A DNA stretch of 64,000 nucleotides, taken from NCBI RefSeq assembly GCF_023502395.1, contig NZ_JAMFMB010000015.1, positions 1 through 64,000 on the forward strand. The letters run 5' to 3'. Shown in pieces: positions 18,099 through 25,988 of the stretch (the stretch's first letter is position 1; each line of letters opens with the position of its first letter). The DNA comes from Ruegeria spongiae. Lineage in GTDB: Bacteria > Pseudomonadota > Alphaproteobacteria > Rhodobacterales > Rhodobacteraceae. Below the pieces are notes generated by a model that made no database searches, had not been told where the DNA came from, and saw only the letters and a program-made list of their open reading frames with translations. The translations under genes and the position numbers were made by a program.

Positions 18099-19016
18099 AT
18101 GACGCAAGCCCCTGACATCACCGCCAAAAGCTGGCTGATGATCGCAACGCTGGGGTTGGTCTGGGGCGCGACGTTCATGGTGATCGAACTGTCCCTGCGC
18201 GGGATCACGCCGTTCTGGCTGGCCACCGCGCGGATCAGCTTTGCGGCGCTTCTCACACTGACGATCTGGCGGATAATGGGTGGGCGCATCTGGCTTGGCG
18301 AAGGCAGCGCCTGGGGGGCGCTCGCCGTCACTGGTGTGCTGAGCACCGCCCTGCCCTTCATGCTGCTCAGTTGGGGGCAGCAATATGTGACCAGCGGATT
18401 TGCCGGGGTGTCGATGGCGGCGGTGGTGCTGATGGTGCTGCCGCTGGCGCATGTCTTCGTGCCCGGCGAGCGCATGACCCAGCGCCGGGTGCTGGGCTTT
18501 CTGATCGGCTTCGCCGGTGTGGTTGTGCTGATCGGCGGTCAGGCTTTCGATACCACCGGTGCGAAGCTTGAGGGCTGGGGTCGCCTTGCCTGCCTGTCGG
18601 CGGCCTGCTGCTATGCGACCAGTTCGGTGATGATGCGCAAACTGCCCGCGATCGACCCTTACGCGCTGGCCGCGCTGCAATTGAGCATCGGGACTTGCGT
18701 TGTTCTGCCCGCCGCGCTGATTGTCGAGGGCCCGCCTCCGCTGCCCTCTTCCGAAACCCTGTTCTATCTGGCGTTGCTCGGCCTTGTTCCCACGGCGGCG
18801 GCCAACCTGTTGCGTGTACTGGTGATCCGCAGCGCCGGGCCGGTCTTCATGGGGCTCACGAATTATCAGGTGCCGCTCTGGTCGGTCATTCTGGGAGCCG
18901 TTTTTCTGCACGAACCCCTGCCCCAGAGCCTTTTGTTGGCGATGATCCTGATCCTTGGCGGCATGGGGCTCAGCCAGTATGGCGCACTGAAACGGCTCTT
19001 CTTCGCAGGGCGCTAA
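18099..19016 (+). CDS. EamA-family (DMT) transporter
   Basis: 305 residues with ten predicted membrane helices in two EamA repeats. The first starts at [20 protein letters not shown], the second around [19 protein letters not shown]. Proteins of this type export or import small metabolites such as amino acids and nucleotides; the substrate is not predictable. The stop overlaps that of the convergent glmM gene by four bases. Confidence 0.9.
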   Translation: MTQAPDITAKSWLMIATLGLVWGATFMVIELSLRGITPFWLATARISFAALLTLTIWRIMGGRIWLGEGSAWGALAVTGVLSTALPFMLLSWGQQYVTSGFAGVSMAAVVLMVLPLAHVFVPGERMTQRRVLGFLIGFAGVVVLIGGQAFDTTGAKLEGWGRLACLSAACCYATSSVMMRKLPAIDPYALAALQLSIGTCVVLPAALIVEGPPPLPSSETLFYLALLGLVPTAAANLLRVLVIRSAGPVFMGLTNYQVPLWSVILGAVFLHEPLPQSLLLAMILILGGMGLSQYGALKRLFFAGR

Positions 19017-20374
19017 GCCACCGGAGTTTCAACCCCAACCGCCTGTTCGACCGCGTCCACAACCGAACCGACGCTCGCTTCCAACAGCGCCTCATCCTCG
19101 CATTCGGCCATCACACGGATCAGCGGTTCGGTGCCCGATTTGCGGATCAGCAGGCGGCCCTTGCCAATCAGCGCCGCCTCGGCGTCCCTAATCGCGGTTT
19201 TTACAATCGCCAATTCCAGCGGAGCCTGCCCCTCGGCAAAGCGCACATTGCGCAAGAGTTGCGGCACCGGCTCGAACCGGCGCGCAAGCTCGGAAGCCGG
19301 TTTGCCGCTGCGCACCATCTCGGCAAGGAAATGCAGCCCCGCCATCAGCCCGTCGCCAGTGGTGGCAAAATCGCTCATCACGATATGGCCGGATTGTTCA
19401 CCGCCCAGGTTAAACCCGCCTTCGCGCATCCGTTCGACCACATAGCGGTCGCCAACCGCCGTGCGCTCCAGCCCGATGCCCTGCGCCGCCAGATGACGCT
19501 CGAGCCCGAGATTGGACATCACCGTCGCCACCAGCGCCCCGCCCGAGAGCATGCCATCGGCGTTCCAGCGCTCGGCCAGCAGGGCCATCAGTTGATCGCC
19601 ATCGGCCACGCTGCCGGCCTCATCCACCAGGATCACCCGGTCCGCGTCGCCATCCAGCGTGATGCCCACATCTGCGCCATGCGCCACAACCCTCTCGGCG
19701 GCGGCCTCGGGATGCGTGGAACCGCAGCCGAGGTTGATGTTCAGACCATCCGGCGCCACGCCGACCGGAATGACCTCGGCGCCCAACTCCCAGAGGATCT
19801 CGGGGGCGGCCCGGTGTGCCGCGCCATTGGCGCAATCGATCACCACCTTAAGCCCATCCAGACGCAGCGCTCGCGGCAGCGAGGATTTGACCCGCTCGCC
19901 ATAGCGGAACCTTGCATCATCGACCCGGCGCGCCCGGCCGATATTGTGCGCCTGCGCGGGGTGGACCCCGGCTTCAAGCAGTGCCTCGATCTCTTCCTCG
20001 GCCTGATCCGACAGCTTGAACCCGTCGGGACCAAAGAACTTGATCCCGTTGTCTTCGGCCGGGTTGTGACTGGCCGAGATCATCACCCCCAGATCAGCCC
20101 GCATCGAGCGGGTCATCAGCCCGACAGCAGGTGTCGGCACCGGCCCCAGCAGCAGCACGTTCATGCCGGTCGAGGTCAGCCCGGCGGTCAGCGCGCTTTC
20201 GAACATGTAGCCCGACAGTCGTGTGTCCTTGCCGATCACCACGCGGTGCACGCCCTTGGCGTCGCGCCGGAAGTACCGACCGACAGCCGCACCAAGACGC
20301 AACGCCAGATCGGCGGTCATCGGATGGGTGTTGGCCGTGCCCCGCACCCCATCGGTTCCAAAAAGCTTCCGCAT
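19013..20374 (-). CDS. glmM: Phosphoglucosamine mutase
   Basis: Interconverts glucosamine-6-phosphate and glucosamine-1-phosphate for UDP-GlcNAc, peptidoglycan and lipopolysaccharide synthesis. The 453-residue protein has all four phosphohexomutase loops: the phosphoserine loop [16 protein letters not shown], the Mg loop DGDADRV, the sugar loop GGEQSGH and the phosphate loop [12 protein letters not shown]. It is the last gene of the folB-folP-glmM run, 39 bases after folP. The folP-glmM link is widespread in Proteobacteria. Confidence 0.97.
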   Translation of the reverse strand: MRKLFGTDGVRGTANTHPMTADLALRLGAAVGRYFRRDAKGVHRVVIGKDTRLSGYMFESALTAGLTSTGMNVLLLGPVPTPAVGLMTRSMRADLGVMISASHNPAEDNGIKFFGPDGFKLSDQAEEEIEALLEAGVHPAQAHNIGRARRVDDARFRYGERVKSSLPRALRLDGLKVVIDCANGAAHRAAPEILWELGAEVIPVGVAPDGLNINLGCGSTHPEAAAERVVAHGADVGITLDGDADRVILVDEAGSVADGDQLMALLAERWNADGMLSGGALVATVMSNLGLERHLAAQGIGLERTAVGDRYVVERMREGGFNLGGEQSGHIVMSDFATTGDGLMAGLHFLAEMVRSGKPASELARRFEPVPQLLRNVRFAEGQAPLELAIVKTAIRDAEAALIGKGRLLIRKSGTEPLIRVMAECEDEALLEASVGSVVDAVEQAVGVETPVA

Positions 20375-20413
20375 CCTGCCCCTCGCCGAGTGTTCTTGTT
20401 TCTCTGCCCGAAA

Positions 20414-21412
20414 TTAGCGGACGGCGGACCACAGGCGCAAGGCCTGAGCGGTCTCACCCACGTCATGCACGCGAATGATCTGCACCCCCTGCGCCAGCGC
20501 GGCCAGCGCGACGGCGATCGAACCCGGTGCACGCGCGTCAGCGCGCGGTTCCCGAGCAATCGTGCCAATGAAGCGTTTCCGCGACGCGCCCAGCAGGATC
20601 GGCACGCCCAGATCATGAAACAGGCCGATATTGCGCAGCAGCGTCAGGTTATGATCAAGCGTTTTGCCAAAGCCGATTCCGGGATCGGCAACGATCTGCC
20701 CGCGCGGGACGCCCATGGCTTCGAGATGGCTGATGCGATTGTTCAAGAAATCGAACACATCCAGCAGGACATCGTCATAATGCGGATCGTCCTGCATCGT
20801 TTCCGGGTCGCCCTGCGCATGCATCACGCAGACCGGAATGCTGCGTGTCGCGCTCAGCGGTGCGAGACCGGAATCGAAGGTGAATCCCGACACGTCATTG
20901 ACCATGCCGGCGCCCGCATCCAGCGCGGCGGCGGCGACCTCGGATTTTCGGGTGTCGATGGAAATCAGCGTGTCACTCTCGGCAGCTATGGCCGATATGA
21001 CCGGCGCGGTGCGCGCGATCTCGGTCTCTACGGGCACGAAATCAGCGCCGGGCCGGGTGGATTCGCCGCCAACGTCCAGAATACTCACGCCCTGCGCAAC
21101 CATCTGACGCGCTGCGGCGCGTGCGGCCTCGACCGTGGCATGCTGGCCACCATCGGAGAAACTGTCCGGCGTGGCGTTCAGGATACCCATGATATGCGGT
21201 CGACCCATGTCCAGACCAGCGATCGGCGCACGGGTGCCGGACAATCGTGCCTGTATGTCACTGGCCAGGTCCAGCGCCGCGACCACACGGGGATCACCCT
21301 GCCGCGACAGAATCTCGACATGGGTGAACCAGAGCGGGCCACCGGCAACTGGCAGCGCTTCCGCCGGGCGTGCGGACCCGTGCTGGACAATCGGCCGGTG
21401 ATACGCGCTCAC
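20414..21412 (-). CDS. folP: Dihydropteroate synthase
   Basis: Condenses 4-aminobenzoate with dihydropterin pyrophosphate in folate synthesis and is the sulfonamide target. Signatures are GILNATPDSFSDGG, DVGGESTRPGA and DPGIGFGKTLDHN, plus the C-terminal SRKRF pterin-phosphate site. At 332 residues it is ~50 longer than E. coli FolP because of an N-terminal extension before the TIM barrel, common in Rhodobacterales. The ATG overlaps the folB stop (ATGA). Confidence 0.97.
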   Translation of the reverse strand: MSAYHRPIVQHGSARPAEALPVAGGPLWFTHVEILSRQGDPRVVAALDLASDIQARLSGTRAPIAGLDMGRPHIMGILNATPDSFSDGGQHATVEAARAAARQMVAQGVSILDVGGESTRPGADFVPVETEIARTAPVISAIAAESDTLISIDTRKSEVAAAALDAGAGMVNDVSGFTFDSGLAPLSATRSIPVCVMHAQGDPETMQDDPHYDDVLLDVFDFLNNRISHLEAMGVPRGQIVADPGIGFGKTLDHNLTLLRNIGLFHDLGVPILLGASRKRFIGTIAREPRADARAPGSIAVALAALAQGVQIIRVHDVGETAQALRLWSAVR

Positions 21413-22329
21413 AGGTCAGCCTGATCTGCCGCGCTGTGAAGCAGGGCGACGCCAGTTTCATCCGGCAATTCTGCCCCGATCACCAGCATCTCACCCGCCT
21501 CGAAGGTCGCAGCAAACCAGGCGGCCAGCGCAACCGCGTCCGAAGGGTGCGCCGAGGGGCCATCCACCGCGTCCAGAACCACCTTGGAGGGCGCCCAGAC
21601 GCTGATCTGGCCGTTCTTCATCGCCCAGTCCAGCTCGGTCCGGGTCGAGACCACGACACAGCGCGGATCGCGCGCCGCCAGCACCCACGCGTTCTGTTCG
21701 ATGGCCAGCAGGTCGATCCGCCGCTGGGTCATGGCATGACCGGTCTGCGGCGCAGCCAGGTCCGAGGCCCCGACACACAGGATCAGCGGGCGCGCGCGCG
21801 CCTCCAACTGGTCGATCCAGCCGGGCAGATAGGGTGAAGCAATGGCCGGGTTCGACAGATAGACCAGGCGCGGATGCGGGCGGTCTTCTTCCTGCGGTTC
21901 GCTTTGCGCTTTGTCGCGGGCGCGCACGATCTCGACCCCCAGCGCGCCGGGGCCACGGTCCAGTTTCTCGATCCGGACAAAGGCGCGCACCGCCTGCGGT
22001 TCCAGCAGGATGCGTTCGGCAACGCGTTCGGCCAGCGTTTCCAGCAGGTTCAGCCGTTCTTCCGACAATTCATGCGCAATCGCTTCGGTCACGCGGTCAT
22101 AGGACAGAATCCGATCAACATCATCGTCGATCGGCCCGGTCAGAGGCGTCACCTCGACCACAACATTGAAGCAGATGCGCTGGGTGTTGCCACGTTCGGC
22201 CTGAAACGCCCCGATCTCGACCTCGACGATGTGGTCGCGCAGGGAAATCCGGTCGAGTGGCGCACGGGGTGCCGTGGCCTCGGACCGCTCCGAGGGATGC
22301 GCAAAGGCAAGGCGGATTTCCGAACTCAT
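21409..22329 (-). CDS. folB: Dihydroneopterin aldolase with an extra C-terminal domain
   Basis: 306 residues against ~120 for a normal FolB. Residues ~25-140 are the aldolase, which cleaves dihydroneopterin to the hydroxymethyl pterin used by the pyrophosphokinase before FolP (SLRDHIVEVEIGAFQAERG, LSYDRVTEAI, NLLETLAERVAERIL). The remaining ~150 residues are a separate domain (LVYLSNPAI... to the end). Its PSDAVALAAWFAATF and SVWAPSKVVLDAV stretches look like the end of an amino-acid-kinase fold. It is first in a coupled operon with folP and glmM. The aldolase call is firm; the second domain is inferred. Confidence 0.9.
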   Translation of the reverse strand: MSSEIRLAFAHPSERSEATAPRAPLDRISLRDHIVEVEIGAFQAERGNTQRICFNVVVEVTPLTGPIDDDVDRILSYDRVTEAIAHELSEERLNLLETLAERVAERILLEPQAVRAFVRIEKLDRGPGALGVEIVRARDKAQSEPQEEDRPHPRLVYLSNPAIASPYLPGWIDQLEARARPLILCVGASDLAAPQTGHAMTQRRIDLLAIEQNAWVLAARDPRCVVVSTRTELDWAMKNGQISVWAPSKVVLDAVDGPSAHPSDAVALAAWFAATFEAGEMLVIGAELPDETGVALLHSAADQADL

Positions 22330-22513
22330 GAAAGGGTCCTTCGGCTATGCGGCGATCACCGGTTCGGCGGGCTATAGCAGCCCGCGCGCGGTTACGCCAG
22401 CATAGGAAATCGGCCCGACATCGGAATTCGCGATCCCGCGTCTGCGGGTCAACACCGCCTGCCTAGACGCGTCACATCAGCAGGCCATGCCAGCCTGCTG
22501 ATTTCCAAAGGTT

Positions 22514-23149
22514 TCAGTTGCTCGCAGTGCGATAGTTGTGGCGGTAGAACAGGTGTACGCCGATCTTCGCCGTCCGCTTGTAAACGCGCGACCACTTCGG
22601 GTTGACCGCCGTGGTATGGTAATGGGTCGCCCCATCGGTCAGATCCTCAGAGATACCGTCGATGGCGGCACGCGCAATTTTGGTCGCGCGCTGATAGGCC
22701 TGCTTTTCAGCGATGACCTCTTTATGCCCATCGCAGGTATAGGTGAACTGGCACTGGTACTTGCGCCCGGTTCCCTGATTGATCACACCGCAGAGCGTGT
22801 CCGGAAAGCGGCTACTCTCGACACGGTTCAGGATGACCTCGGCCACGGCGAACTGGCCTTTCACGGATTCACCGCGCGCCTCGAAATAAAGCGCCTCGGC
22901 AAGACACTGCCAGTTCTCGTCGCCCTTGGCCTTGGGCAGATCATCCACCCAGGCACGCGAATAGGTCACCTCGACCGGGCGCGCCTTGGGTTGCACATAG
23001 GTCAGATATCTGCGGAACTGCGCCCCGGGCAATTCGCCGAGGGACGCCTGTTCATGTTCAATCAACGAGGAGAACCCCGTATCAGCAGCAGTTACAGTAG
23101 GCAGCAGCACAGCCACCGCTAAAGCGGCCGTCTTCAAAAATCGGTTCAT
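22514..23149 (-). CDS. SleB-like cell wall hydrolase
   Basis: 211 residues with a signal peptide (MNRFLKTAALAVAVLLPTVTA). From about residue 80 there is a Hydrolase_2 domain (ENWQCLAEALYFEARGES, with the catalytic-type glutamates, and FPDTLCGVINQG). It probably cuts peptidoglycan in the periplasm as a lytic transglycosylase-like enzyme; the related SleB acts on spore cortex, but no sporulation is implied here. It is monocistronic with about 185 bases on each side. Confidence 0.9.
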   Translation of the reverse strand: MNRFLKTAALAVAVLLPTVTAADTGFSSLIEHEQASLGELPGAQFRRYLTYVQPKARPVEVTYSRAWVDDLPKAKGDENWQCLAEALYFEARGESVKGQFAVAEVILNRVESSRFPDTLCGVINQGTGRKYQCQFTYTCDGHKEVIAEKQAYQRATKIARAAIDGISEDLTDGATHYHTTAVNPKWSRVYKRTAKIGVHLFYRHNYRTASN

Positions 23150-23335
23150 TTCTAAAACCCCACCAGGTTTATAACGCGCGCCTACCGATCCCCCCGAAAA
23201 GCAAACGCAGGCTGCCCTCTAGCCCAGAGTTTGGCGTAGGTCCAGTTCGCAAAAAATTGCAAGCGCAAAAGCAGTGGATTCTTGCCGATGGCAAGATTTT
23301 TCCGACGCCACGTCATTCTATATCTTGTGTGGTTC

Positions 23336-25882
23336 CTAGGGGCCTACCCCTACCTGATGAGAGATGGCCAATTGTGCTGCGGCCAATCGCGCCACCGGCA
23401 CCCGGAAGGGCGAACACGAGACATAATCGAAGCCCGCCGCCCGGCAAAAGGCAATCGATTCGGGGTTTCCGCCATGTTCGCCACAGACGGACAGGGTGAT
23501 TCCCGGCTGCGATTCGCGGCCCCTCTGCACTCCAAGCTGCAGCAGCTCACCCACGCCATCCGTGTCCAGCACGTGAAACGGATCTTCGGTAAAGACGCCC
23601 TGATTGACATAGGCCGACATGAACCGGCCCGCATCGTCGCGCGACAACCCGTAGGTCATCTGGGTCAGGTCGTTGGTGCCGAAGCTGAGGAACGCGCAAT
23701 GCGGCGCGATCTCGTCCGCGCGCAGGCAGGCACGCGGGGTCTCGACCATCACGCCAAGCCGGTAGTCGAAATCCCGGCCCTGCTCTGCGGCGACCGAGGC
23801 CGCCACCGCATCTATCCGCGTCTTGACCAACTCGACCTCGCGACAGGCAGAGACCAGCGGGATCATCACCTCGGGCACCACCGGTTCGCCCTTTTCGCTG
23901 GCTTCAAGCGTCGCCTCGAAGATGGCGCGCGCCTGCATGTCGTAGATTTCCGGCACGGTCACGCCCAGCCGCACGCCGCGCAGGCCCAGCATCGGGTTGT
24001 ATTCGCTCATCGCCGCAACCCGGCGTTCCACATCCGAGACCGGTATATCCAGCGCCTCGGCCAGTTCGCGCTGACCCGTGCGGTTGGTGGGCAGGAATTC
24101 ATGCAGTGGCGGGTCGAACAGCCGGATACAGACCGGCTTGCCCCCCATGATCCGGAAAAGCTGCACGAAATCCTTGCGCTGGATCGGCAGCAGCCGCTCC
24201 ATCACTGCCGCGCGGCCCTTGGGGGTCTGGGCAAAGATCATCTCGCGCATCACCGTCAGGCGGCCTGGCTCGAAAAACATATGCTCGGTCCGGCACAACC
24301 CGATGCCCTGCACGTTGAAATTCTGCGCCATCTGCGCGTCGGCAGGCGTGTCGGCATTGGCCCGGATACCGATATCGCATTCCGCCTCAGCCCAGCCCAT
24401 CAGGGTTCGGAAACTGTCGTCCAGCGCCGCCTCAAGCATTTCCGGCTGTCCGGCCAGCACCTGCCCCGAGGTGCCATCGATGGTCAGCAGATCGCCGGTC
24501 TTGAACACGCGCCCATCCTGCGTCATCAACTGCCGCTTCTTGGTCACGAAGCGCAGGCCAGAAGCACCGACGATACACGGCAGGCCCAGCCCACGCCCGA
24601 TCACCGCGGCATGGCTTGTCATACCGCCTTTTTCGGTCAAAACGGCGGCGGCGGCATGCATGCCGCGCACGTCCTCGGGCGAGGTTTCGCGCCGCACCAG
24701 AATGCAGGGCTCGCCGCGCGACGCGCTGGCCTGCGCCTCGGCCGCGGTGAACACGATCTGGCCGGTGGCCGCGCCCGGACTGGCGGCAATGCCGGTGGTC
24801 AGTACATCGCGACTCGCATCCGGGTGGACCTGCCGGTGCAAAAGCTCGTTCAGCGCATGCGGATCGACCCGCATCAGCGCCTCTTGCGCCGGAATGATGC
24901 CATCCTCGGCCAGCCGAACCGCGATCTGTACCGCCGCGCGCGAACTGCGCGTCACCCGTACCCCGTCCAGAATATGGGCATGGCCGTTTTCGATGACGAA
25001 CTCGACCTGCATTTCTTCGCGCAGCTTGCGGCGCATCAGCTCGGCATGCTGCTGAAGCTCGGCATAAGCCTCGGGCGCGACCTCCTCCAGCGAGGGGCCA
25101 CGCTCGTCACGCGCCAGATAAAGCGCGCCGGTCCCCGCCCCCAGCGCATCGCGGCCCTGGCTCTGGCTCAGGTAGCGCCCGGTGATCTGCGGCTGGCCGG
25201 TGGTGCTGTTGACCAGTTGCATCACGCCCGAACCGCATTCGCCGCGCCCCAGACCCGGGATCATCTCCTGCACCACAAGGCCCAGCCCCGCATCCGCAGG
25301 CGCGCCCTTGGCCTGCCGCAACAGCCGCGCGGTGGTGCCATCCCAGGCGCGGGCCATGGATTTCAGCACCGCCGCCAGCTGCTCGCCCGGGTCCTGCGGA
25401 AAGCTCTCGTCGGTTTCGGCTTCATAGGCGTGCAGCGTTTCGCTCAAGCCCTGCTGGCCATCGTCCATCACATCGTCGAACACATCCGGGTCCAGCCGCG
25501 CCACATGCAGCGCATAGGTCTGCACGAACCGCAGATATAGCGCCGCCGCCGCATCGGCCCCCATCGTGTCGCTGATGTCCACATAACGGGCATCGTTCAT
25601 GCCCACATTCAGAACCGCCCCCGGGCCGCCCCAATCAGGGTCCTCCGAGGACGGCCGCACGCAAAGCAGCGCCGTCGGATCGAACTGTTCGAGAATGCGG
25701 GCCATGTCAGGCACATGACCATCCGCGATCCCCTGCACGGTCTCAAAGGACAAGGCCACCGTGCGCGGCACCGGCATATCCAGCCGGACCAGCCGCTGCA
25801 GGCATTTGGCCCGTCCGCCATGGGTGTTGGTCGCCACCGGGGCGGCAGGGGTGATCAGGGTGGTATGCGGGTTATTCTGCAC
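23336..25882 (-). CDS. ppdK: Pyruvate, phosphate dikinase-like enzyme
   Basis: About 848 residues in three parts: an ATP-grasp-like N-terminal domain, a swivelling phosphohistidine domain (KGGMTSHAAVIGRGLGLPC) and a C-terminal PEP/pyruvate barrel (GTNDLTQMTYGLSRDD, catalytic cysteine in SVCGEHGGNPESI). It would interconvert pyruvate and PEP. The N-terminal domain is divergent: GGRAKC replaces the usual GGKGA, and the SMPGMMDT stretch is missing from VRPSSEDPDWGGPGAVLN. The start is uncertain: GTG at 25882 is chosen, TTG at 25948 is an alternative. It is a single-gene unit. Confidence 0.85.
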   Translation of the reverse strand: MQNNPHTTLITPAAPVATNTHGGRAKCLQRLVRLDMPVPRTVALSFETVQGIADGHVPDMARILEQFDPTALLCVRPSSEDPDWGGPGAVLNVGMNDARYVDISDTMGADAAAALYLRFVQTYALHVARLDPDVFDDVMDDGQQGLSETLHAYEAETDESFPQDPGEQLAAVLKSMARAWDGTTARLLRQAKGAPADAGLGLVVQEMIPGLGRGECGSGVMQLVNSTTGQPQITGRYLSQSQGRDALGAGTGALYLARDERGPSLEEVAPEAYAELQQHAELMRRKLREEMQVEFVIENGHAHILDGVRVTRSSRAAVQIAVRLAEDGIIPAQEALMRVDPHALNELLHRQVHPDASRDVLTTGIAASPGAATGQIVFTAAEAQASASRGEPCILVRRETSPEDVRGMHAAAAVLTEKGGMTSHAAVIGRGLGLPCIVGASGLRFVTKKRQLMTQDGRVFKTGDLLTIDGTSGQVLAGQPEMLEAALDDSFRTLMGWAEAECDIGIRANADTPADAQMAQNFNVQGIGLCRTEHMFFEPGRLTVMREMIFAQTPKGRAAVMERLLPIQRKDFVQLFRIMGGKPVCIRLFDPPLHEFLPTNRTGQRELAEALDIPVSDVERRVAAMSEYNPMLGLRGVRLGVTVPEIYDMQARAIFEATLEASEKGEPVVPEVMIPLVSACREVELVKTRIDAVAASVAAEQGRDFDYRLGVMVETPRACLRADEIAPHCAFLSFGTNDLTQMTYGLSRDDAGRFMSAYVNQGVFTEDPFHVLDTDGVGELLQLGVQRGRESQPGITLSVCGEHGGNPESIAFCRAAGFDYVSCSPFRVPVARLAAAQLAISHQVGVGP

Positions 25883-25988
25883 GGCTATTCTGCACTGCGG
25901 CACCTTTTTGTGTTGGCCGCAGCATAAGAAGGATTGGGATCGACGCAAGGGAGAGCTTGGGGATGCGTATTACTACGCATCCCCTGAT

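Noticed and set aside
18695-21424. Long open frame (909 codons) on the plus strand opposite glmM and folP
   Set aside because: It lies antisense to two clearly conserved genes. Its product is rich in Arg, His, Gln and Pro with no motif. High-GC codon bias makes such long antisense frames common here.
23282-25540. Long open frame (752 codons) opposite the PPDK-like gene
   Set aside because: Same reason: antisense shadow of a conserved enzyme, no recognisable domain.
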